38,638 bases of DNA from Patescibacteria group bacterium (GTDB lineage Bacteria; Patescibacteriota; Minisyncoccia; Phycocordibacterales; UBA918). Made by a program: the position numbers and the translations under genes. Below, one piece after another: positions 16,301 through 23,947 of the stretch (within the stretch, counting starts at the first letter, position 1; each line of letters opens with the position of its first letter). The stretch covers positions 1 to 38,638 of the forward strand of contig JAIEOU010000011.1 of the NCBI GenBank assembly GCA_019750255.1, written 5' to 3'. The notes under the pieces are model-generated. The model was not told the DNA's origin, ran no database searches, and saw only the letters and a list, made by a program, of their open reading frames with translations.

Positions 16301-16723
16301 ATGAGCTCCATGACCTTAACAAAGTTTATTCGACTTGGGTTCCTGCTTGCCTTCTTCGGTATTGCGACCACACTCGGAATACTGATGGATTCACGGTTTT
16401 TCTACCTCTATCTCGGCTGCACCATTGCGGGCGTTTGGGCGGGAAGTAATGATTTTCATTCCAGCCAGACCTGGTGGACCTATACCAGATCAATGCTCCG
16501 GACCGGAAAAGCGTGGGTGGTGGTAGGTGGGTTGTTGCTGTTAAGCTTCTTAATGACTGGAACCTACAGCCTTTTCGTATCGCTCTTGATGACGTTCATA
16601 ATGGTGGGAATATGGTGGTGCCTCTTCCAGTCTGGCGGCCAAGCCTACTGGCTCGCTATGAGAATCAGGCGCGACATGCCTGAGCCGCATGGAGATGAAG
16701 ACCCCCAACTATCTTCACGTTGA
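16301..16723 (+). CDS. small integral membrane protein, unknown
   Basis: A 140-residue protein with four probable membrane helices (about 10-27, 32-48, 71-87 and 88-108) and a charged tail (RIRRDMPEPHGDEDPQLSSR). It is rich in Trp, for example TWWTYTR and GIWWCLF. I do not recognise a family. The frame is open upstream to 16253, but the AAGGAGG placement fixes the ATG at 16301. A private promoter and a perfect terminator make it a self-contained unit between RNase J and the MFS gene. Confidence 0.65.
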   Translation: MSSMTLTKFIRLGFLLAFFGIATTLGILMDSRFFYLYLGCTIAGVWAGSNDFHSSQTWWTYTRSMLRTGKAWVVVGGLLLLSFLMTGTYSLFVSLLMTFIMVGIWWCLFQSGGQAYWLAMRIRRDMPEPHGDEDPQLSSR

Positions 16724-16738
16724 ATGACCCTGCCCCAC

Positions 16739-16770
16739 GGCCGGCCTCCCCCAAGAGGCCGGCCTGTTCG
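16739..16770 (+). terminator. strong Rho-independent terminator
   Basis: GGCCGGCCTC (16739-16748) and GAGGCCGGCC (16755-16764) form a perfect 10-bp stem, followed by TGTTCGTTT. The gap after the small membrane protein's stop is 15 nt. Confidence 0.85.
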
Positions 16771-16802
16771 TTTCCCGTCACTGCTATACTAAAAGACTCT
16801 CT

Positions 16803-17993
16803 ATGGATACTTTTGTTACAACGGTAGCTCCGAATCGCACGCCCCCGATATCGTTTTCAATAATCTATCTGTTATCGGTTGTATTTACCTTCCACACCCT
16901 CGTCACTGCCTACAGCAGTTCAACCTATCTCGAGCAATTCGTTGGCAAAAGCGGCGTTGGCCTCTTGTACGCCATCGCCTCAGGCCTATCAGTCCTCCTT
17001 TTTTTATATCTCTCGCCACTCCTGCGTCGTCTTGGCAACACCGCTCTCTCACTGATGTTTATGAGCACAGCCGTAGTGTCTCTAGTGCTCCTCGGACTCG
17101 GTATATACCCAGCAATAGCATTCATCGTCTTCATTACCTTAAACCCTCTTCTCTACCTCAGCCTCGATATTTATTCAGAAAACACCATTGGTGAAGACGA
17201 GGGACAAACCGGCAGCAAGCGTGGCCTCACCCTTTCACTCATGGCCATCGCCTCAGTGTTCGCCCCGCTCGCAGCCGGGGCTATTACCACCCAATTTGGC
17301 AACAACCTTGCCCTCCCCTACTTTCTCGCCGCTTTTATTGGTGGATTTTTTATGGTGATAATTCTTTTGGCCTTCCGCGGCTTTAAAGATCCGGAGTATC
17401 CGGTGCTGTCACCCCTATCGGTCATACGTTCATTTAGGACCTACCGAAATATTCGCGGAGTTATATCAGCTCACTTCCTTTTACAATTTTTCTTTTCCTG
17501 GATAGTTATTTATTTCCCGCTCTATCTTGCCACGGAACTTAATGTATCCTGGTCAACCCTTGGTATCATTATCGCCGCCGGCCTCATGGCGTACGTTTTA
17601 TGCGAGTACCCCATTGGTATTCTCGCGGACCGTTATTGGGGTGAGAAAGAAATGATGGCTGCAGGATTCTTAATTCTCGCCCTCTCTTCGGCCAGCATTG
17701 GCTTTATGGCGGCCGTGGGAACAATTGGCTGGATGGTGGTCATGTTTGTCAGTCGTGTCGGTGCGAGCTTGGTTGAGGTCACAACGGAAAGTTACTTTTT
17801 TAAACAAGTAAAAAGTGGTGACGCGTCACTCATTAGCCTCTTTAGGATTACGAGACCACTTGCTAATCTGGCCGGAGCGGTCGCCGGAAGCGTCACTCTC
17901 CTCTTCTTTCCCTACCCGCTTATGTTCATTCTCCTTGGCGTCCTCATGATTCCTGGCATCATCCTCGCTGCGTACATCGTTGACACAAAATAA
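16803..17993 (+). CDS. major facilitator superfamily permease
   Basis: A 396-residue protein with about twelve membrane helices in two halves. The loop between helices 6 and 7 contains FRGFKDPEYPVLSPLSVIRSF (about residues 196-216). The second half carries the MFS A-like motif GILADRYWGEKEMM (about 273-286) after EYPI. The substrate cannot be told; candidates are drugs, sugars or metabolites. A TATACT box with extended TGC (16785-16790) lies 12 nt before the ATG and there is no Shine-Dalgarno. It is convergent with the MutY-like gene, and a shared hairpin lies between them. Confidence 0.85.
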   Translation: MDTFVTTVAPNRTPPISFSIIYLLSVVFTFHTLVTAYSSSTYLEQFVGKSGVGLLYAIASGLSVLLFLYLSPLLRRLGNTALSLMFMSTAVVSLVLLGLGIYPAIAFIVFITLNPLLYLSLDIYSENTIGEDEGQTGSKRGLTLSLMAIASVFAPLAAGAITTQFGNNLALPYFLAAFIGGFFMVIILLAFRGFKDPEYPVLSPLSVIRSFRTYRNIRGVISAHFLLQFFFSWIVIYFPLYLATELNVSWSTLGIIIAAGLMAYVLCEYPIGILADRYWGEKEMMAAGFLILALSSASIGFMAAVGTIGWMVVMFVSRVGASLVEVTTESYFFKQVKSGDASLISLFRITRPLANLAGAVAGSVTLLFFPYPLMFILLGVLMIPGIILAAYIVDTK

Positions 17994-17997
17994 TCAT

Positions 17998-18021
17998 CTT
18001 ACTACTCAACTGAGTAGTAAG
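17998..18021. terminator. bidirectional hairpin between convergent genes
   Basis: CTTACTACTCA and TGAGTAGTAAG form a perfect 11-bp stem with a 2-nt centre, 4 nt after the MFS stop. On the minus strand it is followed by ATGATTATTTT, so it more likely serves the MutY-like gene. Confidence 0.55.
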
Positions 18022-18045
18022 AGAGCGGGTTGCTTTATAGTGGTG

Positions 18046-18867
18046 CTAGTGCGGAAGGTGGTAGCGGTCTCGTGTACATACGACCAGGCTTTCCTTTACG
18101 AGCGACTGAAGCTGCGCACGAATTTTTGTAATATCGAGGTCAGTTAGTCGTTTTTCAAAATCAAGGAGAGAGAGGGCCCTTTTGTCCTTAACTAGTGTCC
18201 TCATAATAGCGCCGCGGACTTGCCTGGCACTGCCAACAAAGCGAGTCTGTTTTTTATAGCTACTGCTTTTCGCATTAAGATTACCGACCGTTCGCTTCAG
18301 GTAGGTGCCATAGTCCATCAAAGCGGCGTACCAGTCTCTCGACCGCTGTGAGGGGAGTGTTCGCTCTACAAGCTTAAGAATTGATGCGTCTTTTATCCCT
18401 GACCTGTTATTAAAAAAGTGGTAGATAAATACCGTACGCACATTAGTTTCAATGAGCACAACCGGGGCATTGTACGCAAACGCCATTAGGGCGCTCGCCG
18501 TATAACTTCCAACCCCAGGAAGCGATAGGAGCGCAGCTCGGTCTTTGGGAAAGCGCCCCTTATGGTCACTCACTATCGCCTGCGCAGCCTTATGAAGATA
18601 TCCGGCGCGTCGGTTATATCCTAAACCCTGCCAGAGCGTGAGCACATCAGCAAGCGGAGCCTCTGCGAGCGCCTTTACTGTGGGGAAGGTTTTTAAAAAG
18701 GTCTGGTACTTCGGTATCACGCGCTCGACCTGCGTCTGTTGTAACATCATTTCTGAAACGAGCACATGGTAGGGATGATGCGACTTTCGCCACGGCAAAT
18801 CATGTCTACCCTTCTCTGCATAATACTTCCATACGACGCTCGCAAAGTGAGCTTCCGCTTCAGTCAT
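18046..18867 (-). CDS. MutY-like A/G-specific adenine glycosylase without Fe-S cluster
   Basis: 273 residues from the ATG at 18867. This start overlaps the photolyase stop by 8 nt; a TTG at 18900 and ATGs at 18891 and 18888 are alternatives. It is an HhH-GPD glycosylase: LPWRKSHHPYHVLVSEMMLQQTQVER carries the catalytic Glu (39), and SLPGVGSYTASALMAF is the helix-hairpin-helix (about 115-130). The usual catalytic Asp (ILDGNVKRV in E. coli) aligns with Glu140 in LIETNVRTV. The four-Cys Fe-S loop is absent: after DYGTYLKRTVG comes NLNAKSSSYKKQTRF with no Cys. The C-terminal NUDIX domain is also missing, replaced by a short helical tail. Role: removal of A opposite 8-oxoG, if still active. Confidence 0.8.
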   Translation of the reverse strand: MTEAEAHFASVVWKYYAEKGRHDLPWRKSHHPYHVLVSEMMLQQTQVERVIPKYQTFLKTFPTVKALAEAPLADVLTLWQGLGYNRRAGYLHKAAQAIVSDHKGRFPKDRAALLSLPGVGSYTASALMAFAYNAPVVLIETNVRTVFIYHFFNNRSGIKDASILKLVERTLPSQRSRDWYAALMDYGTYLKRTVGNLNAKSSSYKKQTRFVGSARQVRGAIMRTLVKDKRALSLLDFEKRLTDLDITKIRAQLQSLVKESLVVCTRDRYHLPH

Positions 18868-20230
18868 GGAAAAGCGACGCCCTTCCATCATAGCGTGCAA
18901 TGTACGCTTTTATATCGAACTTACGTTTGGCTCCTGCGTAATTCATATAACGGATTTTTCCAAATACAGATCGCGTATTCCAAGCCCGATCGTGCACGCC
19001 CGCTATCGACCACATCACACCAACTACTCCATTTGGATCATGACCATCGAGTTCGTAGCGATCATTTAGGTACAGAGCCGTATCAATCGCTGTTTGCGTA
19101 TCTGGAGTCCACTCTAAAATTTTCTTTGCCCAGTACATGCGGCACCAGCCATGCAGTTTGCCGGTTGTGGTTAATTGACTTTGCATAGCATTCCACAACT
19201 CGTCGTGTGTCTTTCCGGCATCAAGCGCACTCCGGCTATAGCTAAACTCTCGAACGTCGTCGGCGTGTTCGGCAATAGTCTTTTGTGCCCAGGCGTGCGC
19301 GCCCGCAATGGTATCGTACTGATTGTTATAAAAACAATAGTTATCAGCAAGTTCCCGCCGAACAATCAGTTCCTCTAGATACGCCTCACGAGCTGACACG
19401 TTCACCTCTGGAGCGCAGCGGACCATGAGCGCCGCACGCTGCGGCGACAGCTGACCGAAATGGAAATAGGGCGAAAGGTCTGACTGTCCATCTTCATTTG
19501 GGTCGTTGCGTCTATTGTCATAACCCGACAAACGCTCTTCGCAGAAAACCTTCAATGCTGTATCCGCAGCGTGTGCACCGGGTACGAGCCACGACACCGG
19601 CACTACCGACCGGTCGGTCTCAAGGTTAGCCATTACATTGTCCCACGACACCTCGGCCGGTAGAGTCAGATCCGCCGACTGCGCCTGTAGACGCGGAAAT
19701 TCAGTTAAAAATTCTGGCAAAAGGCGAGTTATTTTCGGTCGAAACGTATAGGCTGCGAACTCTTCTTTTGGACTAGCGAACCATACCGGAACAATATTGT
19801 GGGCATCGACCTCCGTCAAACGCACAGGTATCAACCTCCCTACCTGTTCGCGCCAGGCATTTGGGTCGCGCAATGGGTTTTGATCAGTCACCACTTCACC
19901 CACGTCATGTTTTTTCACGAACTTAGAAATAGTATCAGCGGGATTCCCTTGTAACAGGTAGAAAGGGATATGTTTACTTCGTACAGTGGATTCAACTTCG
20001 GCCAGTCCGCGCAGCATGAAATCATACTGACGATGCGTAGCGTGCCCATAGGTAGATACAAGATTAAATACCACACAGAGCGTCACTCCTCTCGCTACCG
20101 CTTGTTCTTGTGCGTAAAGGAGCGCCCAGTTATCCAGAGCGCGCTGATCGCGCTCCATCCAGTAGACCACCATCCCAGCACCTACAGGAGCCTCATTGCG
20201 CGGTCTCACTCGTCGCATATCAACCTTCAT
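18860..20230 (-). CDS. class II CPD photolyase (deoxyribodipyrimidine photolyase)
   Basis: A 456-residue photolyase. The N-terminal Rossmann domain contains VVYWMERDQRALDNWAL. The C-terminal FAD domain has the class II signatures DLSPYFHFGQLSPQRAAL, GKLHGWCRMYWAKKILEWT and LNDRYELDGHDPNGVVGVMW. Class II enzymes split UV-induced cyclobutane pyrimidine dimers using blue light, with FADH- as cofactor. Light exposure is implied for the host habitat. Its neighbours are PspC upstream (2-nt gap) and the MutY-like gene downstream (overlap), so this is a compact run with two DNA-repair genes. Confidence 0.93.
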   Translation of the reverse strand: MKVDMRRVRPRNEAPVGAGMVVYWMERDQRALDNWALLYAQEQAVARGVTLCVVFNLVSTYGHATHRQYDFMLRGLAEVESTVRSKHIPFYLLQGNPADTISKFVKKHDVGEVVTDQNPLRDPNAWREQVGRLIPVRLTEVDAHNIVPVWFASPKEEFAAYTFRPKITRLLPEFLTEFPRLQAQSADLTLPAEVSWDNVMANLETDRSVVPVSWLVPGAHAADTALKVFCEERLSGYDNRRNDPNEDGQSDLSPYFHFGQLSPQRAALMVRCAPEVNVSAREAYLEELIVRRELADNYCFYNNQYDTIAGAHAWAQKTIAEHADDVREFSYSRSALDAGKTHDELWNAMQSQLTTTGKLHGWCRMYWAKKILEWTPDTQTAIDTALYLNDRYELDGHDPNGVVGVMWSIAGVHDRAWNTRSVFGKIRYMNYAGAKRKFDIKAYIARYDGRASLFHD

Positions 20231-20232
20231 AC

Positions 20233-20457
20233 CTATTCAATAATCGTGTATTCAACAGTACCCAAGGTGCGCTTCGGCATAATCAACCAAGCAACGAAAT
20301 AGAGTAGGGCTCCAGGAAAGATACCCGTAAGGACGAGGAGGATAATCGCTATAATCCGAAACAGCACCGGGTCTTGATCAAAGTAACGAGCAAGACCAGC
20401 GAGTACTCCCGCCACGACCGCACCTTCATACTCACGCTCTAGCTTTTTTGTATTCAT
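20233..20457 (-). CDS. PspC-domain membrane protein
   Basis: A 74-residue PspC domain starting MNTKKLEREYEGAVVAGVLAG. It has the conserved GVLAGLARYFDQDPVLFRI (about 17-35), followed by one to two hydrophobic segments (36-60) and a short tail. The frame stays open upstream, but that part overlaps the HAD gene in another frame; the ATG 1 nt after the HAD stop is the evident start. PspC modules respond to envelope stress in other bacteria; here no other psp gene is seen. Confidence 0.85.
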   Translation of the reverse strand: MNTKKLEREYEGAVVAGVLAGLARYFDQDPVLFRIIAIILLVLTGIFPGALLYFVAWLIMPKRTLGTVEYTIIE

Positions 20458-20458
20458 T

Positions 20459-21148
20459 TTATAGATTATAGATGACATCTTTCCGCTCAACAACCACATC
20501 CCAACCACGCGCTTGAGCATGCGCGTACAAAGCGGCGTTTGGATTAAAACAAATCGGCCGTTCCACCGCCTCCAGGAGCGGTATGTCGGACTCCGTATCA
20601 CCAACGGCTATTGCTCCAATCCGTGACAATTCCGGGTGACGAGCAAACACCCGCTCCACGATACTCGACTTATTCTGGATGAGATGCTCTTCGGTAACTA
20701 CCCCCGTAAAGCGATCTTGAGGCCCAATTTCGTATATGCGACCATACACCTTATCAAAACCATATTGACCACAAAACTCATCAAGAATCGTTTTTGGTGA
20801 TTGAGAAATTGCTATCAAGGTAAAGCCCTGATGTTTTAAATCGCGCAAGAGATCTCGGGTATACCGATAGACACGCTTGCTGTGCACAACTACTACTTGT
20901 CTACCAATATCAGCAAATACGCCGTAGTGCACACCACGTATGTGCCGAATAAAGGTTGTGATAACCGCATCTATATAGGCCTCATAGCTCCCCTCGCGCC
21001 CCTGCCAAGCGCGATAAGCTTCTTCATATTCGTACCGTGCATCCGAGGGGAACACATGAGCCTTAATCAGCGCCTCAACAAGCTCAATGAGTAAACTGGA
21101 ACGAAAGACAGTCCCATCAATATCAAAGAATGCGACGGGGTGTTCCAT
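20459..21148 (-). CDS. HAD-superfamily (subfamily IB) phosphatase, SerB-like
   Basis: A 229-residue hydrolase with all HAD motifs: FFDIDGTVF (nucleophile Asp9, acid Asp11), LIAISQSPKTI (motif II Ser), the Lys in LIQNKSSIVE and AVGDTESDIPLLEAV (motif IV). The helical cap (about 15-95) is of the type seen in phosphoserine phosphatase and related HAD-IB enzymes. The substrate is uncertain: a phosphoserine- or lysophospholipid-type phosphomonoester is possible. It heads the run HAD-pspC-photolyase-mutY-like with 1-2 nt gaps or overlaps, so these are probably co-transcribed. Confidence 0.85.
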   Translation of the reverse strand: MEHPVAFFDIDGTVFRSSLLIELVEALIKAHVFPSDARYEYEEAYRAWQGREGSYEAYIDAVITTFIRHIRGVHYGVFADIGRQVVVVHSKRVYRYTRDLLRDLKHQGFTLIAISQSPKTILDEFCGQYGFDKVYGRIYEIGPQDRFTGVVTEEHLIQNKSSIVERVFARHPELSRIGAIAVGDTESDIPLLEAVERPICFNPNAALYAHAQARGWDVVVERKDVIYNL

Positions 21149-21169
21149 AGTGGATGTATGCTATCACGT

Positions 21170-22000
21170 TTAGGTCACACGAATAAAGAGCGCCCGCAGT
21201 TCACGATACTCTTTTTCATTCAACTGATATCGGACAAATACACCCTCTTCATCCTTACCTACGGTCGAGACCGTAAGCGTCCCATCAGGTCGTACGGACT
21301 CAACATACCCAACCACACTTTCACCATCAGGCACATCATATTCAATTACCGCTCCGGTGTGCGGAGCAAGTCCAACATGCACACCACGCCCTCCCCGCAA
21401 AAGCACATGCCAGGTCCCGGCCCGCCGTGGACGGACCATGGTCCACGGCAGGGTTCGACCATTGCGCCTGAGCATAAAAGATACATATTCGACCGCCAAC
21501 AGCGGTAAGTAGAGCGACTCAGTAAAAAAATCATCACCCAAATACCGTCGGACGGCTTGAGTTGAAGCATGGTGCGCGTCATACGATTCTCCCACAGCCA
21601 ACTCTGGAAAAATTGATTCCCCACTATAGACAAGCTCATCCTTGTGCACCCACCCAATTACACCGTGGTGTTCAATCGATGTGAACCGCCCCTCATGCCG
21701 CATCACCCTCACTGGTGTTGCATAGGGCACCACCGTCAGCACGCTGTCAAACGCATGGACCGGTCGCAGAAACAATCGTGCTTCAGGAACCCGAACGAAC
21801 GCTTCAGTATGAGTACCAATGTCCGGCCGACCAGAGAAATCAAACACATCGGGTGGTACCGTTACCGCACTAAGGAGGGGTGCCGCAACGGGAGCCGGAA
21901 ACTCGCGACGGGTGGTACTTTCGGGCTTTACGTTATACGTACCGCGTGAAGTACTAAATAACTCCTTAATTACTTCAATGAAAGCCTGACGGTATTGCAT
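21170..22000 (-). CDS. SH3b protein with degenerate CHAP-like C-terminal domain
   Basis: A 276-residue protein without a clear signal peptide. Residues about 68-125 look like a bacterial SH3 domain (VRVPEARLFLRP ... GVIGWVHKDELVYSG). The C-terminal part (about 140-255) follows the CHAP amidase layout, with a VEYVSFMLRRNGRTLPWT stretch where active CHAPs have 'C.eYV', and VVGYVESVRPDGTLTVSTVG where they have 'GHVAYVE...G.i.vsE'. The catalytic Cys aligns with Ala and the His with Val, so it is probably non-enzymatic and cell-wall binding. This assignment is by pattern and needs a profile search. The transcript may start from a TATAGT about 24 nt upstream. Confidence 0.55.
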   Translation of the reverse strand: MQYRQAFIEVIKELFSTSRGTYNVKPESTTRREFPAPVAAPLLSAVTVPPDVFDFSGRPDIGTHTEAFVRVPEARLFLRPVHAFDSVLTVVPYATPVRVMRHEGRFTSIEHHGVIGWVHKDELVYSGESIFPELAVGESYDAHHASTQAVRRYLGDDFFTESLYLPLLAVEYVSFMLRRNGRTLPWTMVRPRRAGTWHVLLRGGRGVHVGLAPHTGAVIEYDVPDGESVVGYVESVRPDGTLTVSTVGKDEEGVFVRYQLNEKEYRELRALFIRVT

Positions 22001-22036
22001 AACGGTACCCCGAGAATAACACCACTATAGTAACAG

Positions 22037-22067
22037 AAAATGCGCACCCTTGTTTGGTGCGCATTTT
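22037..22067 (-). terminator. Rho-independent terminator of the bactofilin-like gene
   Basis: AAAATGCGCACC and GGTGCGCATTTT form a perfect 12-bp stem with a 7-nt loop, with A and T runs at the base, 19 nt after the minus-strand gene's stop. Confidence 0.88.
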
Positions 22068-22086
22068 GTATGGCAATTTCGGTGCT

Positions 22087-23205
22087 CTACCGAACCATCT
22101 GGTAGATGCGCTCAGCTACGGCGCCCAGGGTAACTGAGACCATCATAAGGAGCACCAGCACCGCACCAAATGGTACATAGAGAAGAAGACCATACAATAA
22201 CGCGCCAAAGAGCAGCCAAGGGAGACCAAAAGTGTATCGCGGCATAATCAATACGCGCAGGAACCCGCCAGTAACCGCCACGGCGCCCACAATCGCCACA
22301 CACAAGAGAAAGAGATACAGTACCAGCATCATGCCACCGAGGAACACCCCGAGCTGGCTCGCAATGAGAATTCCAGCCACAAACGGCATGACGAGCAGAA
22401 CCGCTAGACCAATTAATCCTGACCGAAGGTAGTGAGTGGTGGCGTGTGCGACGAGAGACTCGAGCGAACGACGCAAAAGCAAATACCAGGTAAGCACGGC
22501 AAACAGAAGTGTCAGCGTCAGTTCCGCCACCGTCCAGAGTCGCTGTGCAGGGTTTACCGCTTCGCCACTCCCCTGCACCACTGCACCTTGTACGACAGAA
22601 CCTGGCGCGCGTACGAGCGGTGATCCACTACCATACTGCACAGCGCCCGCAATAGCGGCTCGTTCCCCTAGCGTTAATTCTCCCACCGTGACAGTGACAT
22701 CATGAGCAACCGGACCATCAAGTCGCAAGGTAGTCATGTGACCGAGCACATCGTGTCCGACCGACCCAGCAATGACAGCCTCTTGCCCAAAGAATATTAC
22801 ATCGCCATCAATTTGCGCACCTGAAAGCACTTCCAGTCTTTGTCCGATAACAAAAAGATCGCCGCGTACTCGACCACTAACAGTCACTTCACCCGCAATA
22901 ATACGGACATCATCACCACTGTCACCCTGCATATCAGCAGTTAATCCCACCGCCAGAGTATCTGAAGCAACGGTACCGTTAAGTGTAACTCGTCCACCGG
23001 CGACGTACGCATCACCCTCAATAACACCCGACAAGGATACCGCCGAGCCAACTCCATAAAAGTCACCCTCTACCGTTTGCTCCTGGGCCAAAGAAACAGT
23101 TTCCTCACTACGAATAACACTGTTAGCTTCGGCCGGCTGAGCCAAGAAGAAAACAATAGAAAAGGCGCTAAAAATAAGCGCAGAACCAGCAAAATATGAC
23201 TTCAT
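22087..23205 (-). CDS. bactofilin-like (polymer-forming) exported protein with membrane domain
   Basis: 372 residues from the ATG at 23205, which fits the signal peptide MKSYFAGSALIFSAFSIVFF and lies 7 nt from a TATAAT box. An upstream in-frame ATG would place the -10 inside the gene. Residues about 30-210 form a right-handed beta-helix of short repeats (VEGDFYGVG, IEGDAYVAGG, VRGDLFVIG, IDGDVIFFG, VAHDVTVTVG), as in bactofilin/DUF583 proteins. About five membrane helices follow to the end. Such proteins may build a surface or periplasmic scaffold; the exact role is unknown. The gene is closed by a strong terminator. Confidence 0.8.
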   Translation of the reverse strand: MKSYFAGSALIFSAFSIVFFLAQPAEANSVIRSEETVSLAQEQTVEGDFYGVGSAVSLSGVIEGDAYVAGGRVTLNGTVASDTLAVGLTADMQGDSGDDVRIIAGEVTVSGRVRGDLFVIGQRLEVLSGAQIDGDVIFFGQEAVIAGSVGHDVLGHMTTLRLDGPVAHDVTVTVGELTLGERAAIAGAVQYGSGSPLVRAPGSVVQGAVVQGSGEAVNPAQRLWTVAELTLTLLFAVLTWYLLLRRSLESLVAHATTHYLRSGLIGLAVLLVMPFVAGILIASQLGVFLGGMMLVLYLFLLCVAIVGAVAVTGGFLRVLIMPRYTFGLPWLLFGALLYGLLLYVPFGAVLVLLMMVSVTLGAVAERIYQMVR

Positions 23206-23212
23206 TGCAACG

Positions 23213-23218
23213 ATTATA
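23213..23218 (-). promoter_or_regulatory. extended -10 box of the bactofilin-like gene
   Basis: Minus-strand TGG-TATAAT ends 7 nt before the ATG at 23205. No Shine-Dalgarno lies between, so the message starts at or next to the start codon. Confidence 0.65.
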
Positions 23219-23257
23219 CCACACAAAGGGTCGCTCTGCTAGAAATCTCCAGGATAG

Positions 23258-23698
23258 CTATAGACAACCCAATAGTGACATCGTTTCGAGAGTAGAAGGA
23301 CTGTCGCCACCGACGACTGCGCTAAACCTCTCTCTACCCAACTTCTCCTCTGCACATACAATCATATCGGGAGTAATGATAAACGTATCGTAATCAATTC
23401 CCGCGGTCGAAAGGAGAGATTTTTGTGTAGACGAGAGCGGCAGAGATGACAGAGCAATTGAAGTAGGAGGGATGGATGTATCAGAAACTAGTGCGCCGTC
23501 TGATACAGAATCGGTCGTAGCCGTTTCTTGCACCGACTCTTCGAGACCACCTGTAATTTCTTGACTCTGAATAGGCAACGCCTCATCTGAAGCTGGCGTG
23601 TCGGCGACTAGCAAAAATTGTACATACAGAAACGCACCAACAACCATAGATATAGCGACCAGGAGCAGTAACAGCGCAGCAAAGAGGAAACGATGCAT
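23258..23698 (-). CDS. small membrane-anchored protein, unknown
   Basis: A 146-residue protein with one N-terminal membrane helix (4-31), a low-complexity Ser/Thr/Glu linker (35-85) and a compact C-terminal domain, IVCAEEKLGRERFSAVVGG ending LETMSLLGCL, with two cysteines (about 115 and 145). From memory, this C-terminal pattern (C..eKLG..R...i..G..PS..E...L..CL) recurs in exported proteins of CPR bacteria; I cannot name a function. The pair of cysteines could form a disulfide, which would fit the DsbA-like protein in this window. Confidence 0.65.
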   Translation of the reverse strand: MHRFLFAALLLLLVAISMVVGAFLYVQFLLVADTPASDEALPIQSQEITGGLEESVQETATTDSVSDGALVSDTSIPPTSIALSSLPLSSTQKSLLSTAGIDYDTFIITPDMIVCAEEKLGRERFSAVVGGDSPSTLETMSLLGCL

Positions 23699-23710
23699 GA
23701 AAGAAATTAT

Positions 23711-23821
23711 TATGGTCGATATTCAACCGGAGCCTGCAGAATAGCAATTAGCGTGAGAGCCAGCATAAAAAGAAACAGACCGGAGGAAAAGAGCGCCATG
23801 CGCGGACGTGACAATTCCATT
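23711..23821 (-). CDS. small membrane protein, 36 aa
   Basis: A short frame, MELSRPRMALFSSGLFLFML..., with one strongly hydrophobic helix (about 9-29), a basic N-terminal side and the tail APVEYRP. It fills most of the 250-bp gap between the HtrA gene and the small anchored protein, on the same strand, and ends 12 nt before the latter. There is no clear Shine-Dalgarno. It is too short to be sure; the helix and position argue for a real gene. The rest of the gap (23822-23947) shows nothing firm. Confidence 0.4.
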
Positions 23822-23947
23822 TTTCCGGTATACCAATTACGAACAAATAGGAACGAGAAAACAAAACGGAAAAAGTTCATACGTAAATATCGTACCTATA
23901 GTGTACCAGTAAGGTACCGACGTATCCAATACAACCTGTCCCAATCC

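Noticed and set aside
18868-18900. MutY-like start at the TTG 18900
   Set aside because: It gives a 41-nt overlap with the photolyase and a non-ATG start; the ATG at 18867 overlaps by only 8 nt and begins close to the conserved domain. The intermediate ATGs remain possible.
22772-23059. Open frames antisense to the bactofilin-like gene
   Set aside because: They are by-products of the repeated beta-helix codons, with no independent signals.
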